Assembly (NCBI GenBank): GCA_031769625.1
Contig: JAUIMM010000721.1
Coordinates: forward strand, 637,501 to 701,500
Source: Taudactylus pleione
Taxonomy: Eukaryota > Chordata > Amphibia > Anura > Myobatrachidae
Direction: 5' to 3'
DNA: 64,000 bases
Below, in pieces: positions 43,650 to 55,886 of this stretch; position 1 is the first letter of the stretch, and each line of letters opens with the position of its first letter. A program made the position numbers and the translations under genes. The notes beneath the pieces are model-generated. The model searched no databases. It saw nothing but the letters and a program-made list of their open reading frames with translations, and was not told the origin of the DNA.

Positions 43650-44250
43650 GGTGAGAAATAGAAGTTAATTCATGCAAAAGTCCAGGAACAGCGCTATAGC
43701 CAGCCTAGGTCTGGTAGCTGTATCTGCTCTATCAGGGACGCCTCTACAAGCTTGTTCCATATGTGGGAGGAATGTGTTGTTCTCAATGTTCAAGGCCCAA
43801 ATAATGTCAGAGGTGATGTAATCAGTAAGTTGTGAGTCTGTGACACTCTCTGGATACCTATGAACTGGAGGTTGGTCATCCAGAAGCCTGTTCTAAGTCC
43901 TCTATCTTGGCATGGAAAGCATGAAGGTAACCTGCTTGAGTATCAACCGAGTGCTGATCATAAATATGTTCCTTGGAATTACTGACTCTTCTCTTCTACA
44001 CAGTTAAGTCTAGAGGTCTATAGTCAATTTTTATAAATGCTACGATAATTTTGGTTTGCAAGCTTTTCAATTTTTTGTCAATTAGTGGCATTAGAGCTTT
44101 GGAAAATGATTGAGCCTTCTCCACCACCAAAGGGTGCCCAGTATGAGTATCATTAAGTAGGGGGTCATTTGTGGTAAAAAGAAAACTACATGAAAGTGTT
44201 GTACAATATGCAGGATGAAGAAAACAAGAATACAGCGCTAAAGGTGCAGC
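43650..44250 (-). pseudogene. L1 ORF1 remnant
   Basis: The minus strand reads, over several frames, KIEDLEQASG, MTNLQFIGIQ and EQACRGVPDRADTATRPRLA. These match the coiled-coil end, the RRM NLRFxGIPE block and the later RAHR...RP block of L1 ORF1 proteins. Many frameshifts are present. Confidence 0.55.
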
Positions 44251-44355
44251 TACCACTGTCAGCCACTAGATGGCGCAGGGACATGTGACAACAAGTAATA
44301 CAGAAACCAACAAACAACAGTATAAGTAATAACACAATAGTTATTCAGTGCAGCG

Positions 44356-45595
44356 CAGGGGTGGCCACAGGGGCAGAACTATGGGAGACAATGGAGGCGC
44401 CTGCTGCCGTGCTCCAGCTCTGAAGGGGCACCTCCTCCATTGCCCACAATATATTCACCACACTTAGGGCTGTTACTATGTACCCGGAGTGGTCAGTTAC
44501 GGCAGCCCAATATATGGCAGCCCTTCCCGGCACCTAAGAAGCCACCATACACTAGTGGAGAGCTTCAGGTCACACTATCAGCTGCCACCTTTGTCTATCT
44601 ATAGCTTGTCTGCATGCGAATTGCTACATTACAGTGTCAGCGGCTGTGACGAGGGGGGGCACCAAATTAGAACTTGCCTCTGGGCATCTGGGATGAAGTT
44701 ACACCACTGGGTGGCCAACCAGTCAGAGGCAAAGAGCCCCAAAAAATCTGTAGGTATGTCAAGATAATGCTAACGCCGAAGTCACACGTGCAAAAAGGGA
44801 TGTGGACAGCTAGTATAATGTTTGTAGGAGCATGTCAAAGTGCATGAACACAATCACCGTGGAGGTAAATATTAAAGGGAAACAAAAAAACAGAACAATA
44901 TAAAAAAATTGAAAAAAACAAATCCACACAAAATACAATGAAAAAGCCACTTACACAAAAAATACATTGAAAAAAAAACCAGATTCACATTATACAATCC
45001 AGCCCTTCATGTGTCACATCAGCAGCCTCTCATTTGTCATTTCTGCCCCCCATTTACCACTCCAGCAGCCCCTCATGTGTCACAACAGCAGCCCCTCCAT
45101 GTGTCACTCTTGCAACCCCCCTTGTGTCACTCCAGCAGACTCTCGTGTCCCAATAGCAGACCCGCATGTGCCACTCCAGTCCCCCCCTCGTCTCTCTCCC
45201 TGGACCGCTCCAGTTCAACCACCTTCCCCAACACTCTCTCCCACTCCACGGGACACTCTAGCCCCCCACATGTCACAAACAAAATGAAAAAAAATAAAAA
45301 ATAAAAAATAAAAAACCCCACAGCTCTTACCCTGCTGCGACTGTATCACGTAGATAGGCTCCTGCATCTGTAACTGCGTTCTCATACCTGCAGGTTCAAT
45401 CACAAGTTGAGCTCCGCCTCCTGTTTATGGAGTGACATCACCACATCGCCTATACATGCATCCGGAGCAGAGCAGACTGCTGTAATATAGGACGAGCCTC
45501 CTCTGAACAACTGCTCGCCTATCAGAGGAGGCAGTCAGTGTCAGTCAGGGGAGCTGCATCAGAACAACAGAAGAGCCGCAGGTTGGCCACCGCTG
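44356..45595. mobile_element. non-autonomous hAT element, 1.24 kb
   Basis: Left end CAGGGGTGGCCAC and right end GGTTGGCCACCGCTG are inverted. Flanks GTGCAGCG and GTGTAGCA match at 6 of 8. The interior has a degenerate ~25-bp repeat (CCCTCATGTGTCACTCCAGC-like, 45,005-45,180) and AT-rich DNA. No transposase fragment. Confidence 0.6.
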
Positions 45596-45850
45596 GTGTA
45601 GCACATTCAAGAAGGTAATTAGGGATATTGAATTCAGCCATGTATGAGGTGGATTACCAATGATAAACCTGCAAGTAACTCTGCCACTTGGAATATTTTA
45701 AAAGAGAACTACAGTAATAACAAACTGAATGGACAAAAGAGAAATTTCATACACTTATAACTCCTCCTAATAGGTATATAAATAAGGAGCAGCAGAACAT
45801 AACACCAAAATGAGTCCAACTGCAGACAATAGAAACACAACCAGCACCGA

Positions 45851-46310
45851 GGGCCCCATTTATCAATGATACATACTTTAAACCATTTTCTAGTCACTAA
45901 AGGAGTTATGTCCTTTCAACAAACATTGGTAGTCTAGGATTACTGCCATTTGTCACTGCATTGCTCTCGCCATCTTTATATGGCGAGATTGATACGGTCA
46001 CCATTGCGGTCATTGATATGGTCACCATGGAGAGGTTGCAGTGGCCTTTCCGGCTTTAGCAAAGCATTCCAGGCACTGCTGGGTCTCTGTCTGGTGACTG
46101 ACTGTTGCGCATGTGCATAACTTAGAAGCCCGTCGCTGGCAATGACAGGCTACCAGCAGCTGAGCGGAGATGCCGTAGAGGATGGGGAAGATGCTGGACC
46201 TCGCTGGAGAGGTAAATAATAATGAATACCAGTGGCATATTTGTTTTGTATCACTGTTATACTAAACAAAATATGCTGCTGGTATTTAGGTTCATTGTTA
46301 AATGGGGCCC
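45851..46310. mobile_element. MITE with GGGCCCCATTTA ends
   Basis: The left end GGGCCCCATTTATCAATGA is mirrored by TCATTGTTAAATGGGGCCC at the right. It is 460 bp and non-coding. Target duplication unclear. Confidence 0.72.
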
Positions 46311-47323
46311 ATAGTCCATTAATGAGAGAAACAGCCTAAAAGTTAGCAGCGGATGGTGTCAATGGTGGAACAATATCCAGGAGCTGATGAGAGGCCATGA
46401 TGGAGTATGGCAGACACCAGCATCACCAATGCAGCAGAATACTCTCCAGCTGGGGAAAGCCACTTCACTGTGATCCGGAAGGTGCCAGTAAGTCACTAGA
46501 GGTCTTAGGGTGCCGGTAAGTCACCAGAGGTCTTAGGGTGCCTGTAAGTCACCAGAGGTCTTAGGGTGCCGGTAAGTCACCAGAGGTCTTAGGGTGCCGG
46601 TAAGTCATCCCAAGGCTTAGAGGCAGAGGGTGTGGCCACCCAAGGAATGCCTGGTTGGGGAGGAGGACGTCCAGTAGGGCGATCATGGGGGCTTAGATAT
46701 CACAGAGGAGGCAGCAAGAGCTGGGATCCTCCAGAAACAGCCCATGGGAATGAGACACAATGGGTGGATCACTGGTGGGACAACAGAGCCCATGCTGCAG
46801 TCACTGGCAATTACCAAAGTAACATGGAGGCTAGGATGGAGCAGGAGGTTGCACCCACTGAAACCTCAGATGAGCCATGTTCACTCCCTCCCCTAAGGGA
46901 AGACATGGTCCAGGGGTAGCAGAAGAGCTGGTAATGTAGAAGGCAGAAGCTGATGGCTCAGCAGCATGACTAGAACTCCTCCACATGGATTTTATTCGGA
47001 TGGCATGTTGCCGTTTATCCAGGACAGCCACAATGACAGACAGATATTGGTGGATCACGGTGTCTTGGAACAAGATAGGGATCCTCTCACTACATAGACA
47101 TAGATGTTAAATCACAGGAAGAAACTGACCCATTAAGCAATAAGGAGAGGACATAGATAACAGAGAATATTCTAGTCACTGGCGCTTTCTCTTGTTAACA
47201 CATTTATCTTCCCAATGACCTCACATGTACATGTTTGGGGAACAAAGCTAAATAATGATGTGTCACAATATCATAACAACATAGAAACTGCTAATACCAC
47301 CAAAATGTGATACTGCACCTAAA
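46311..47323. repeat. interval with a short 28-bp tandem repeat
   Basis: 46,489-46,617 has about 4.5 units of 28 bp (GTAAGTCACCAGAGGTCTTA plus GGGTGCCG). The rest, including a G-rich stretch at 46,620-46,930, holds no recognised gene. Confidence 0.75.
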
Positions 47324-47529
47324 GAGCCACAAATGTAATAGTGTGAGAGTTTAGCAGTAAACTTTCACATTGGTCGAGTTTGATCTTCAAAATGGGAAAA
47401 CATCTGGGTAAGAGTTTTTTTGAGTCTGAAAAACCTGCGAGTTTCCATGTTCTCAGACTCTATTACATTGGGCAAGTTTACTGCTAAACTCTCACATTTT
47501 CTAATCTCTCGCCATATTACATTTGGCCC
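47324..47529. mobile_element. palindromic MITE (AGAGTTTAGCAGTAAACT family)
   Basis: GTGAGAGTTTAGCAGTAAAC at the left and GTTTACTGCTAAACTCTCAC at the right are perfect reverse complements, with CCAAATGTAATA-like outer ends. A relative lies at 55,893-55,975. Confidence 0.75.
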
Positions 47530-47817
47530 AAAGTCTTAGGAGAATGAAAACTGTGATTCTCTCAACAAGAGAGATCGAATTCCCAAAGTACCAATAGGAA
47601 GACATAAAAAGATTGACCTTTTAGTATTTCCGCATCTCCTCTTGATTATAATATTATATATATATAATATATATATATATACACATATACATACACACTT
47701 TTATCATAAAGGGTGACTGATTAATCACTTCCCAATCAGGGATGTACCATGAGTGATTCAAATAGAATTAAAATAGAAAACATACCTAGTGCATTATTGC
47801 TTTAAAGAAGGAATTTA
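47530..47817. other. spacer with a TA/CA microsatellite
   Basis: Degenerate (TA)n at 47,648-47,690 grading into CATACAC. No gene. Confidence 0.6.
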
Positions 47818-48350
47818 GGCCCTGATTCAGAGCCGGACGCTCTGACAGAGTGCTCGCTCTGAATCAGGGCCGCCCTTCTGGTTTTTTAGAGCGGCCTCCT
47901 GGCCGCTCGCATAGCTGTGGGTGACCACCCACAACTATAATGAGCGGCCAGGAAGATAATCGCGATGGTCAAGACCATTGCGACCATCGGGCTTGCGACG
48001 AGACCCTTGTGGCAGGGTCTCGATGCCGCAAGCCCCAGAGAGATTTCGGCTCTCACAGAGCCGAATTCTCTCCCACTGACATCACTCATGATATCAGTGG
48101 GGCCGCCCCCAAATGGAGGCATTCACATGGGAACACCTCCGTTTGGGCAGCCACTCCGCCGGCCCACCCACCAAAGGGGGCGTGCTGTCACTCAACATCG
48201 ACAGCACACCCCCTTTGGTGCGAGACCCGGAGCGATGGTTTGCCCATTGCTATCCGGGTCTCGCGCATGCACACGACGGAGCCGGCTTCACCGTGCGCAT
48301 GCGCACTGGGCCTCCATGTACCCGCTTGCGAGCGGTTCTGAATCAGGCCC
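47818..48350. mobile_element. Harbinger-like MITE, 533 bp
   Basis: Ends GGCCCTGATTCAGAGCC and GGTTCTGAATCAGGCCC are inverted and flanked by TTA on both sides, the 3-bp duplication typical of PIF/Harbinger elements. The interior has GCGCATGCGCA and AAAGGGGGCGTGCTGTC blocks shared with the copies at 2.8, 38.9 and 49.7 kb. Confidence 0.85.
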
Positions 48351-48807
48351 TTAGTGCAAATATTAGAAACAATGAAAGATAGCAATATGACATCTTAAAA
48401 AACAAGTGGGGAAAAGTCACCCATCAGCAGGATAGAACAAGCAAATTGGTACAAAATAGAATATAACAGATAAAGGTAGGTTTCCAGAACACCATGATGG
48501 TAACCGCGCCAATGGAAAGGGAGGTTTCAATCTGATTGGTAAGGATCGTCCCCATGCTTTGTATGACCACCAACATGTTCTACTCCAAATTAGTCTTTGT
48601 CAGGGTGTAGCTTGGAAATGAGAAGAGAAGCTGTGAATTATAATGGATAATCTTCAACCCCTCAGGAGCATACTTAAAAAGTGTCCAAGCTAGATGACCA
48701 GCCAACCGGAATTCTGTGGAGCCTTTATTTATCATTATCAGTTACTTACAGTATATAGCGCCAGCATATTATGTTGCTCTTTATAACTGTGAACAAATAT
48801 ATTATAT

Positions 48808-48862
<55 letters not shown>

Positions 48863-49689
48863 CCTTACCCTTTGAGACCGTTATCTGGTTTTCCATTAAA
48901 CAGGATGTTTATACTAATATATCTAATAGACAGATCTCCAACCTTTCTTCTGTACTACAACCCATCCAGAACTGCTTACTAGGCAGTATAGGCGAGGTGG
49001 TAATATAGAGTTGCCCACATTTGCTGCCTAATATAATGGGTATGCCACTATATGGTGCTGCTCTTGACTAAGGAATAATTAGATAACGTGGATGGGAATG
49101 TGCCACTTGGGTGAGGGAGGCAAGCATGGAGTGGGGTGGGTAGAGAGTGATGTAATCATGAAGGAATAGGGTCGCAATGTCAGGTCTTAAGGACGAGTAG
49201 GAAATGAAGGAGAAGGGGCTCTTTAGATGAGGAGATATCCTGCTGAATGAATCATTTTATCTGAAATAGGTGGCAAAGTCATGGGCAATGAAGGTGGAAG
49301 CAGGAGATGGTACAGGTTGGTAGAAATTAGTTGAAACTGGTTAAGAGCCACTGACGATAGCAGGCTGAATGATTATCACAGACGTGAAGTAGGTTTGCTT
49401 GTCCAGTGGCATGATAGTGTTCCAATGCAATAAGAGGACTTTACAGAGAAGCAAGTAACTGAAGATGTCCTCCAGTGTGCTAAGCAGTTCTGGAGTTGGG
49501 TTATTTGTTGTGCCACGGTTGTTAGAGTGTGCGTATGCATTTGGATACAAGGGGATATGAGGAAAGGTAAACCCTAAGGAAAGGATTTTGTGGTCACACA
49601 GCAGGAAGGTCAAATTGGAAAAACTAGAAATAGATCAGACGTGGAAGTAAACAATGATGAGAGATTGTCCAAGTTAGCGGTTAAGATGA
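48351..49689. other. interval with an LINE 3' end and (GATA)n
   Basis: 48,750-48,800 (TATATAGCGCCAGCATATTA) resembles the 3' UTR of the L2-type LINE at 345. A (GATA)n run follows at 48,811-48,861. The remaining sequence to 49,689 gave no recognisable gene. Confidence 0.5.
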
Positions 49690-50133
49690 GTGTCCTGATT
49701 CAAAGGCGCTCACTATTTGTGAGCGCTCGCTCTGAATGAGGGCAAATTAAAAAACAAACAAAAAAAAAAAAAACCTCCAGCTTGTGCGGGCAGCCTGGCG
49801 ATGGTCGCGATTATCACGACCACCGAGCTTGTGACGAGACCCTTGTGGTAGGTTCTCATCCACCGCAAGCCCCAGTGAACTTCCTGCACTAATAGAGCAG
49901 GAAGTTCACTACTGACATCACGTGTGATCTCAGTATGGCTGCCTCCATTTGTGCAGCCACCCCCCCGACCCCCCTACAAAATGGGGCGAGCTGTCGATCA
50001 ACATCAACAGCTGCCCTGTTTTGCTGCGAGCCCCGAGCGAGTAAAGTTCTCACTCGCTCCGAGGCTTGCACTGCCCTACCATCGATCCGCTTGCGAGTGC
50101 TATGCGCTCACGAGCGGGTTTGTATCAGGCCCA
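49690..50133. mobile_element. Harbinger-like MITE, diverged
   Basis: Left TGTCCTGATTCAAAGGCGCTC and right GAGCGGGTTTGTATCAGGCC are inverted. It has an internal A-run at 49,758 and GCGAGCTGTCGATC-type blocks. The target duplication is not clear. Confidence 0.75.
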
Positions 50134-50525
50134 AAGTTCAATGGAAGAAGGTGAACAACACAGAGCAAGCAGGCTGTCACTGGGAATGTTACCATCACCT
50201 TCTTTGAGACTAGATTGGTCCAATGATTGATAATTTCTCTAAATGCTAAATATTTTCTATGAAGACTGCACAGGATTGGAGCAATCAGTGATAGCAACAC
50301 AAAGATAGAGTGGAGAGAAAGATGGATGGTGTGCACCTCACTAGAAAATATGGATATTGGGGGTTTGTCTCAGAAGGTACGATGCCCACTTTCCCACCAG
50401 GCCTTCCTCTGGGTCTAGGAGTGTGACTGAGGGAAGGAGCTACATACACTTACAAATCCTACCTCTCATTGATTCTTCATGTGGCTGCAGCAGTATCTTC
50501 ATATCCCCTGTAGTATCTCTACTTT
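50134..50525 (-). other. presumed 3' UTR of the SBK gene
   Basis: Sequence downstream of the stop on the minus strand. I did not see a clear AATAAA within it, so the transcript end is unknown. Confidence 0.4.
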
Positions 50526-52448
50526 TTACCGGATGTCTTCTGATGGAATACTTGTTTTCCAGGGAAAGTGTATATATTTCATAATGTCCATCACAGAACA
50601 TCTCTCAGGTGCATTTATGGCCATAAACTCACAGAACATCTGTCTCGCTTCAAAAGAGAACTTCTGCCACTTATCTGGGGCTTGTGAATCATCCTTCTTC
50701 ACTTGCCACCAAGCAAATTCCCTGTACATGGGATCAGTAGCCACCGCTTCTTGCCAAGGGAAGAACCCAGTGAGGGCAGTGTACACTAGGACACCAAAAG
50801 CCCAAACATCAAGGCTGGGTTGTAGTATCAACTGCTCCCCGTGTCTTAGGCTGCAAAGCTCAGGTGCAGTGTATGGTATGAACCAGGAGACAGATGATGT
50901 ACATGTGCCCTGGAGTCGGGTAAGTCCGAAGTCTGACAGTTTGATAACGTGGCATTCATTGTCCATCATGAGAATGTTGTCCAGCTTGATGTCCCGATGA
51001 ACCATTCCTCGGCTGTGCATAAAGTCCAGAGCGCCAGCAATCTGAACAATGCAATGCTTCACCTTCTCCTCCTGTAATCCAACCTGTGCAGAAGAAAAGA
51101 TGAAAAACAGATCTTACTTATTATATACTAAGCTGTATATGAGCATCTACAAAGAATAAAAATAATTTAATTGCATCATTAAGAGACATAGAGCAGTATT
51201 TGGAATTACACATGTGGAACTTTTGCTAATTCCTAGATTTAATATTCATGAGCTAGATGTAGACCTATAGTTGACCCATGAAGGCATGGAGCCATATGTA
51301 CAGTACATTTGTACAGTATGTGAAAATCTCCATAATGCATGGTTTCTGTACAATGAAAAATGTCTATAGGGTGTATAGCACAAAAGAAACCTGTCCTCCA
51401 CATTCATGTCCACTGGTGGTAAAGTCAGATCTTGGAATTCCTATTATAAACTCACCTTGGGTTTGATGATGGACTGGAGAGTCCCTGCTGGCGCCATCTC
51501 CTGGACAAACACAAAGTCGCTGCTAGTATGAAATGCGATCTCGTGGGTCATGATTACGTGTGGGTGGCAGCTGAGGCTGAGAGAGGTGCTGTATTCCAGG
51601 AGGAAGTTGTCCATTGGGATCTTCTCCTTTTTCAGCATTTTTATGGCCACAGTCTGACCTGTATCACAGACAAAATAAACTTTTGTATCAAGATTTGTTT
51701 TATTATAGTTGACCAAAGTGAGAGTATTTTTAGCAAATTGCTGCTGTAGATATCCATTAAGCACCTATCCTATATGACGTAACATTACTGTATTTTTAGT
51801 TTTGCAATAATAAAACAATAACAAAACACAAGGAAAAGTATACTTACATGTAAAAAAGGTAATATGTGCTTTGTCTATAAGAATGTGTTATAGTACTTAA
51901 ACATGCCTTTCACATGGTGGGTTGACTTTCAATTTGTGGTTGTTTTTTGGTCAGTTTGCAAACCGAGGCTTAGTAAATCTGCGATTTGTATACTCATCTA
52001 TGTAAATAATTGATAGTTGGTCCGATAATCTAAAATGTTTTAAAGCCAGCCATTTGTTTGGTTTTCTGTCAGTTTTGTCTTTAGTTAATGGTCGGAACCA
52101 ATAGAAAATTGCCCCAAAACCGATGATTAGTAAATTTACCTCTAAGTGCCTGGAAATTGCGGTCTATACATATTAATGCTCCTTTGCTACATGTCTACAT
52201 CATAGTTAATAACGTAGAGGGAAAAGACATCCATCCATCATATTAATCATTACATATGGTTCCAGTCATTCACCTGAGTGTTGGTGTTTGGCCAAGAAGA
52301 CTTTCCCATAGGAGCCCGCTCCAAGTTCCCGAACAAGGTCAAAGTGATCAGTCACCTCCATCATCCGCAGGTTCTCAGAGGTCTGTGAGATCAGGTGAAG
52401 AAGGTGTTTTGCTGTATTCTTGGTCACTTCCATGATGGTGGCAGCCAT
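50526..52448 (-). CDS. SBK-type Ser/Thr protein kinase, complete (3 coding exons, 311 aa)
   Basis: The coding exons 52,448-52,274, 51,658-51,456 and 51,083-50,526 join in frame across canonical GT-AG introns (phases 1 and 0). The protein is essentially one kinase domain. It has the glycine loop GAGSYGKV (43-50), VAIK lysine 65, Glu80 as the helix C candidate, HRDIKLDN with Asp157, DFG 177-179, APE 199-201 and SLDVWAFG near 216-223. Family calling rests on FVFVQEMAPAGTLQSIIKPKVG and PSLDVWAFGVLVYTALTGFFPWQ, typical of SH3-binding-domain kinases. There is no proline-rich C-terminal tail like that of SBK1. The start is MAATIMEV, one base after the acceptor; the upstream in-frame Met would be intronic. 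All catalytic residues are present, so it should be active. Mammalian SBK kinases are poorly characterised, so the substrate is unknown. Confidence 0.9.
51925..52145. mobile_element. AT-rich MITE in the SBK intron
   Basis: Contains CAGTTTGCAAACCGA, GCTTAGTAAATCTG, GGTTTTCTGTCAGTTTTG and GATTAGTAAATTTACC. It resembles the MITE at 15,912-16,042 in motif order. Lies between coding exons 1 and 2 of locus B. Confidence 0.5.
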
Positions 52449-52449
52449 T

Positions 52450-53199
52450 CTGAGCAATGGACAAGGTACATGTACAACAGAGATTACAAAATTCTGTTTT
52501 ATGTTTCCATTAACAATTTTCAATTTTAAAAATTGAATTAATTTATTACAGTTCCATAACATGAAGGTTACTTTATAGGACTGAGAGTGAAAGCACTATA
52601 GATATATACATATCTTACCACTATAATTCTGTATAATGTATGTGTATATGCAATGTATAAACTGTAGCAATGTAACACATATAAAGGATGAGAGCCAAAT
52701 GTGCGTGAAAGTACCAGGAATCATATTTCTCTCTGCACAATCAGAGGTCACTAACGTACAATAAAACCAGATGTTGGGGTAACTCAGGCGTAACGTACAA
52801 TAAAACCAGATGTTGGGGTAACTCAGGCGTTTCTCACAATGGGACTCATCTCTTTTTTACATGCAAAACACATTTTGATTATGTGACCTATATTTGGGCT
52901 ACTTCCTAGGTGGGAATATGTATCTATTGTGTGGGGACAAATACACAGTAACATGCTGTACAGAATTCTCAATATACTATATGCCCCTATGTAGAATATG
53001 AAATGACATCTAATGAAAATCGTATGCACCTAAAGTAAAACAAACCTAACTCTACGTTAAATTATATAAACTCTTTCAGTTAATGTGTCCCCTAAGTTTA
53101 ACAGGAGTAAATGGTGCAGCATATTGTACACAGCTGATAACATGGGGCTATTGGTGTAGTCACTGATTTGGGATATGGGAAAGATAGAATTCTGCATAT
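52450..53199 (-). other. intron of SBK locus B, unique part
   Basis: AT-rich intron sequence. A 45-bp direct duplication occurs at 52,752-52,830 (ACGTACAATAAAACCAGATG twice, followed by TTGGGGTAACTCAGGCGT). Confidence 0.7.
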
Positions 53200-53840
53200 A
53201 AATTCAGCTCTGTACAAGATTTGGTGAGATTGCGGCAGTCACCATCCTGTACAACACATATATGTCCTGGAGAGAGTCATTCCATGTTAGTTACATATGG
53301 TGAGATTGCACCAGTCACCATCCTGTACAACACATATATGTCCTGGGGAGAGTCATTCCATGTTAGTTACATATGGTGAGATTGCACCAGTCACCATCCT
53401 GTACAACACATATATGTCCTGGAGAGAGTCATTCCATGTTAGTTACATATGGTGAGATTGCACCAGTCACCATCCTGTACAACACATATATGTCCTGGGG
53501 AGAGTCATTCCATGTTAGTTACATACGGTGAGATTGCACCAGTCACCATCCTGTACAACACATATATGTCCTGGGGAGAGTCATTCCATGTTAGTTACAT
53601 ACGGTGAGATTGCACCAGTCACCATCCTGTACAACACATTTATGTCCTGGGGAGAGTCATTCCATGGAAGTTACATATGGTGAGATTGCGGCAGTCACCA
53701 TCCTGTACAACACATATATGTCCTGGAGAGAGTCATTCCATGTTAGTTACATACGGTGAGATTGCACCAGTCACCATCCTGTACAACACATATATGTCCT
53801 GGGGAGAGTCATTCCATGTTAGTTACATACGGTGAGCACT
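53200..53840. repeat. 75-bp minisatellite, intronic, paralog B
   Basis: About eight units related to the array at 2.9-6.2 kb: TGGTGAGATTGCACCAGTCA, CCATCCTGTACAACACATAT and GTCCTGGGGAGAGTCATTCC. It ends with ACATACGGTGAGCACTTTGCC, which is also where array A ends (6,160-6,176). The flank beyond is homologous between loci, so both arrays descend from one ancestral array. Confidence 0.95.
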
Positions 53841-54052
53841 TTGCCAAATATATAAAATCAGTGATGTTCATAATATCCTCTGTAGATTCTACCTATTAAT
53901 AGAACTACTGACTACAGGGGCAGTACAACAACTCAGTACATTATGGATTCACTTTTATACATTGCTTCATAACGAGACAAGGTATGAGTTGTGGGTCCTC
54001 AGCCATTCCCTGGTCTATTGTACCCCCATCTCATTGGGTGCCACACACTCAC

Positions 54053-54150
54053 CTCACTGACTTACTGACGCAGCCTCTGGGATGGTCCTCGTACAGGTGA
54101 AGCTCAGGGATGAGTCCTGTTCTCAGGTTATTTGTGTAGATTTCCTCTGT
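54053..54150 (-). other. 5' UTR exon of the SBK gene (predicted)
   Basis: The donor GTCAGTGAG|GTGAGTGTG lies at 54,053/54,052 on the minus strand. The start is placed about 30 bases after the TATA box. It contains no ATG, so translation would begin in the next exon. Matches the corresponding exon of paralog A. Confidence 0.6.
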
Positions 54151-54176
54151 TGTAAGTGTCTGGGTGGAACACAGGG

Positions 54177-54256
54177 TTATATAGGGGGAGAGACTGTAGT
54201 TTGTTGATTGAAGGGAACATCTGATTGGCCAGCACCTAACTTTGTTTAATTTGCAT
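54177..54256 (-). promoter_or_regulatory. promoter of the SBK gene: octamer, CCAAT, TATA
   Basis: In transcription order on the minus strand: ATGCAAAT octamer (54,249-54,256), CCAAT (54,224-54,228) and TATATAA (54,177-54,183). The same order and spacing occur at paralog A. The octamer is the standard site for Oct/POU factors, so POU-dependent expression is a reasonable inference. Confidence 0.65.
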
Positions 54257-54599
54257 CTGATTAGGTGCTGCAGAGACAATGAGTGTGTGTAACAGGTGAT
54301 TCCATGTGAGTAGGGTTTGGGTGTGTCATTCATTGTGTTTAACATTTTGCAGAAAATGTGGTTGAAAGATATCCAGGCATCTTATGGTAAGTGACTCCAA
54401 ATAATTTTTAAGATGTTATTATTTCCATGCCATGTGACATTCTTTCTCGTGAATACCCATTTATGTATAATTACTTGTTTTCTTTGATTGTAATAAAAGA
54501 AACCATACAGGGAAAATAAATTAGAAAATAACCATAAGGATGAACAATTATAATAGTACATAAAGTGAAGAGGCTGCTTGGTCAACGGAAGTTTCACAT

Positions 54600-54990
54600 T
54601 GTTTCATTACATTAAATTACATCATTAAGATACATTGGGAAATATTTTGAATTACACATTTGATTGATACATTCATCGGGAACTTTTTCTTATTCCTATA
54701 AAGGTATGGAGCCATATATACAGTAAGTGTAAATCTCCATAAAGCATGGTTTCTGTACAATGAAAAATGTCTATAGGGTGTATAGCACAAAGGAACCTGT
54801 CCTCCACATTCATGTCCACCGGTGGTAAAGTCACATCTTGGGGTTCCTATTATAAACTCACCTTGGGTTTGATGATGGACTGGAGAGTCCCTGCTGGCGC
54901 CATCTCCTGGACAAACACAAAGTCGCTGCTAGTATGGAATGCGATCTCGTGGGTCATGATGATGTTCTCTGCCATTCCCTGATCATATCC
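54600..54990 (-). pseudogene. SBK pseudogene fragment (third copy)
   Basis: 54,862-54,960 on the minus strand matches the 3' half of coding exon 2 of the intact gene (THEIAFHTSSDFVFVQEMAP to IIKPK), with its donor AAG|GTGAG. The flank 54,600-54,861 matches that gene's following intron. Upstream of the exon half the sequence is different but contains a good acceptor, TTTCTTGTGTCATTTCAG, at 54,991, giving a 129-bp exon open in phase 0. The normal upstream exon ends in phase 1, so splicing to it would give a stop. The glycine loop exon and catalytic exon are absent. Confidence 0.8.
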
Positions 54991-55843
54991 CTGAAATGAC
55001 ACAAGAAATGGAGATGGTGTATTTTCAGCTTCATCTACCTTAAGAAAGTAGTAAGTTAAAATTCAGCACACAGATGCGGCTAGAGTATAACACTGTGACC
55101 AAAGGAGCGACACGATTACGCCGCCAGTCCATTTCCTCAACCTCACATCTTCAGATTGCGCCATTTTATATAATTTTGCACAAAGTAAAAATGAAGGGTA
55201 AGGTTAAGCACACGGGAATAGTAGAAGGCTTTATGTACAATCTTAATCTAACCAACTGAAAGGATGGGGGGAGGAATAATCCTAAAAATATTCATTTATC
55301 TAGAATAAAGTTCTAACATACAAATATTAGCCGATCGGTGGTGCTAACTAGAGTCAGGTAATAGTAACGTATGTAATTTAGGGGAAAGTTAGAGGACTCA
55401 TTCAAAGGGGCACAATTGAAATAGATAATCTATGTGGTTTGCAATAAAAAAAATATAACTTACTATTATACCATAAAGTATAAAAGTGTAGATAGCAATA
55501 AAAGTATAATTGCAATTACTCAGTATGAAATATTAGTATTCACGCAGTGATTATGCTGTAATCTATTAGAGGAAAATATTTAGGATGTACATATGAGTAA
55601 ACAGATCATTTCTGTATATAATTGGATAAATTATTCCGTAAATATAGTGAGCTTTATGCCGTCTTATTTGTATTATATTAAGCACTATATGTGAGAAGGT
55701 AATTAAATGTATGAACGCATGTATCTGTATATACAGTATATAAATAGATATTTAAAAAGAGATATAAATATGATATTATAACATACTCTGTTATTTCCAA
55801 ATGATCAAATCAAGTATCAAATATTGTTGCAGAAACTATTTGT

Positions 55844-55886
<43 letters not shown>

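Noticed and set aside
46632..46919. 95-codon G-rich frame on the plus strand
   Set aside because: No recognisable domain, and adjacent to a short tandem repeat. Coding potential cannot be supported.
54049..54345. 98-codon frame over the SBK promoter
   Set aside because: It covers the octamer, CCAAT and TATA boxes and the UTR exon donor; no coding similarity.
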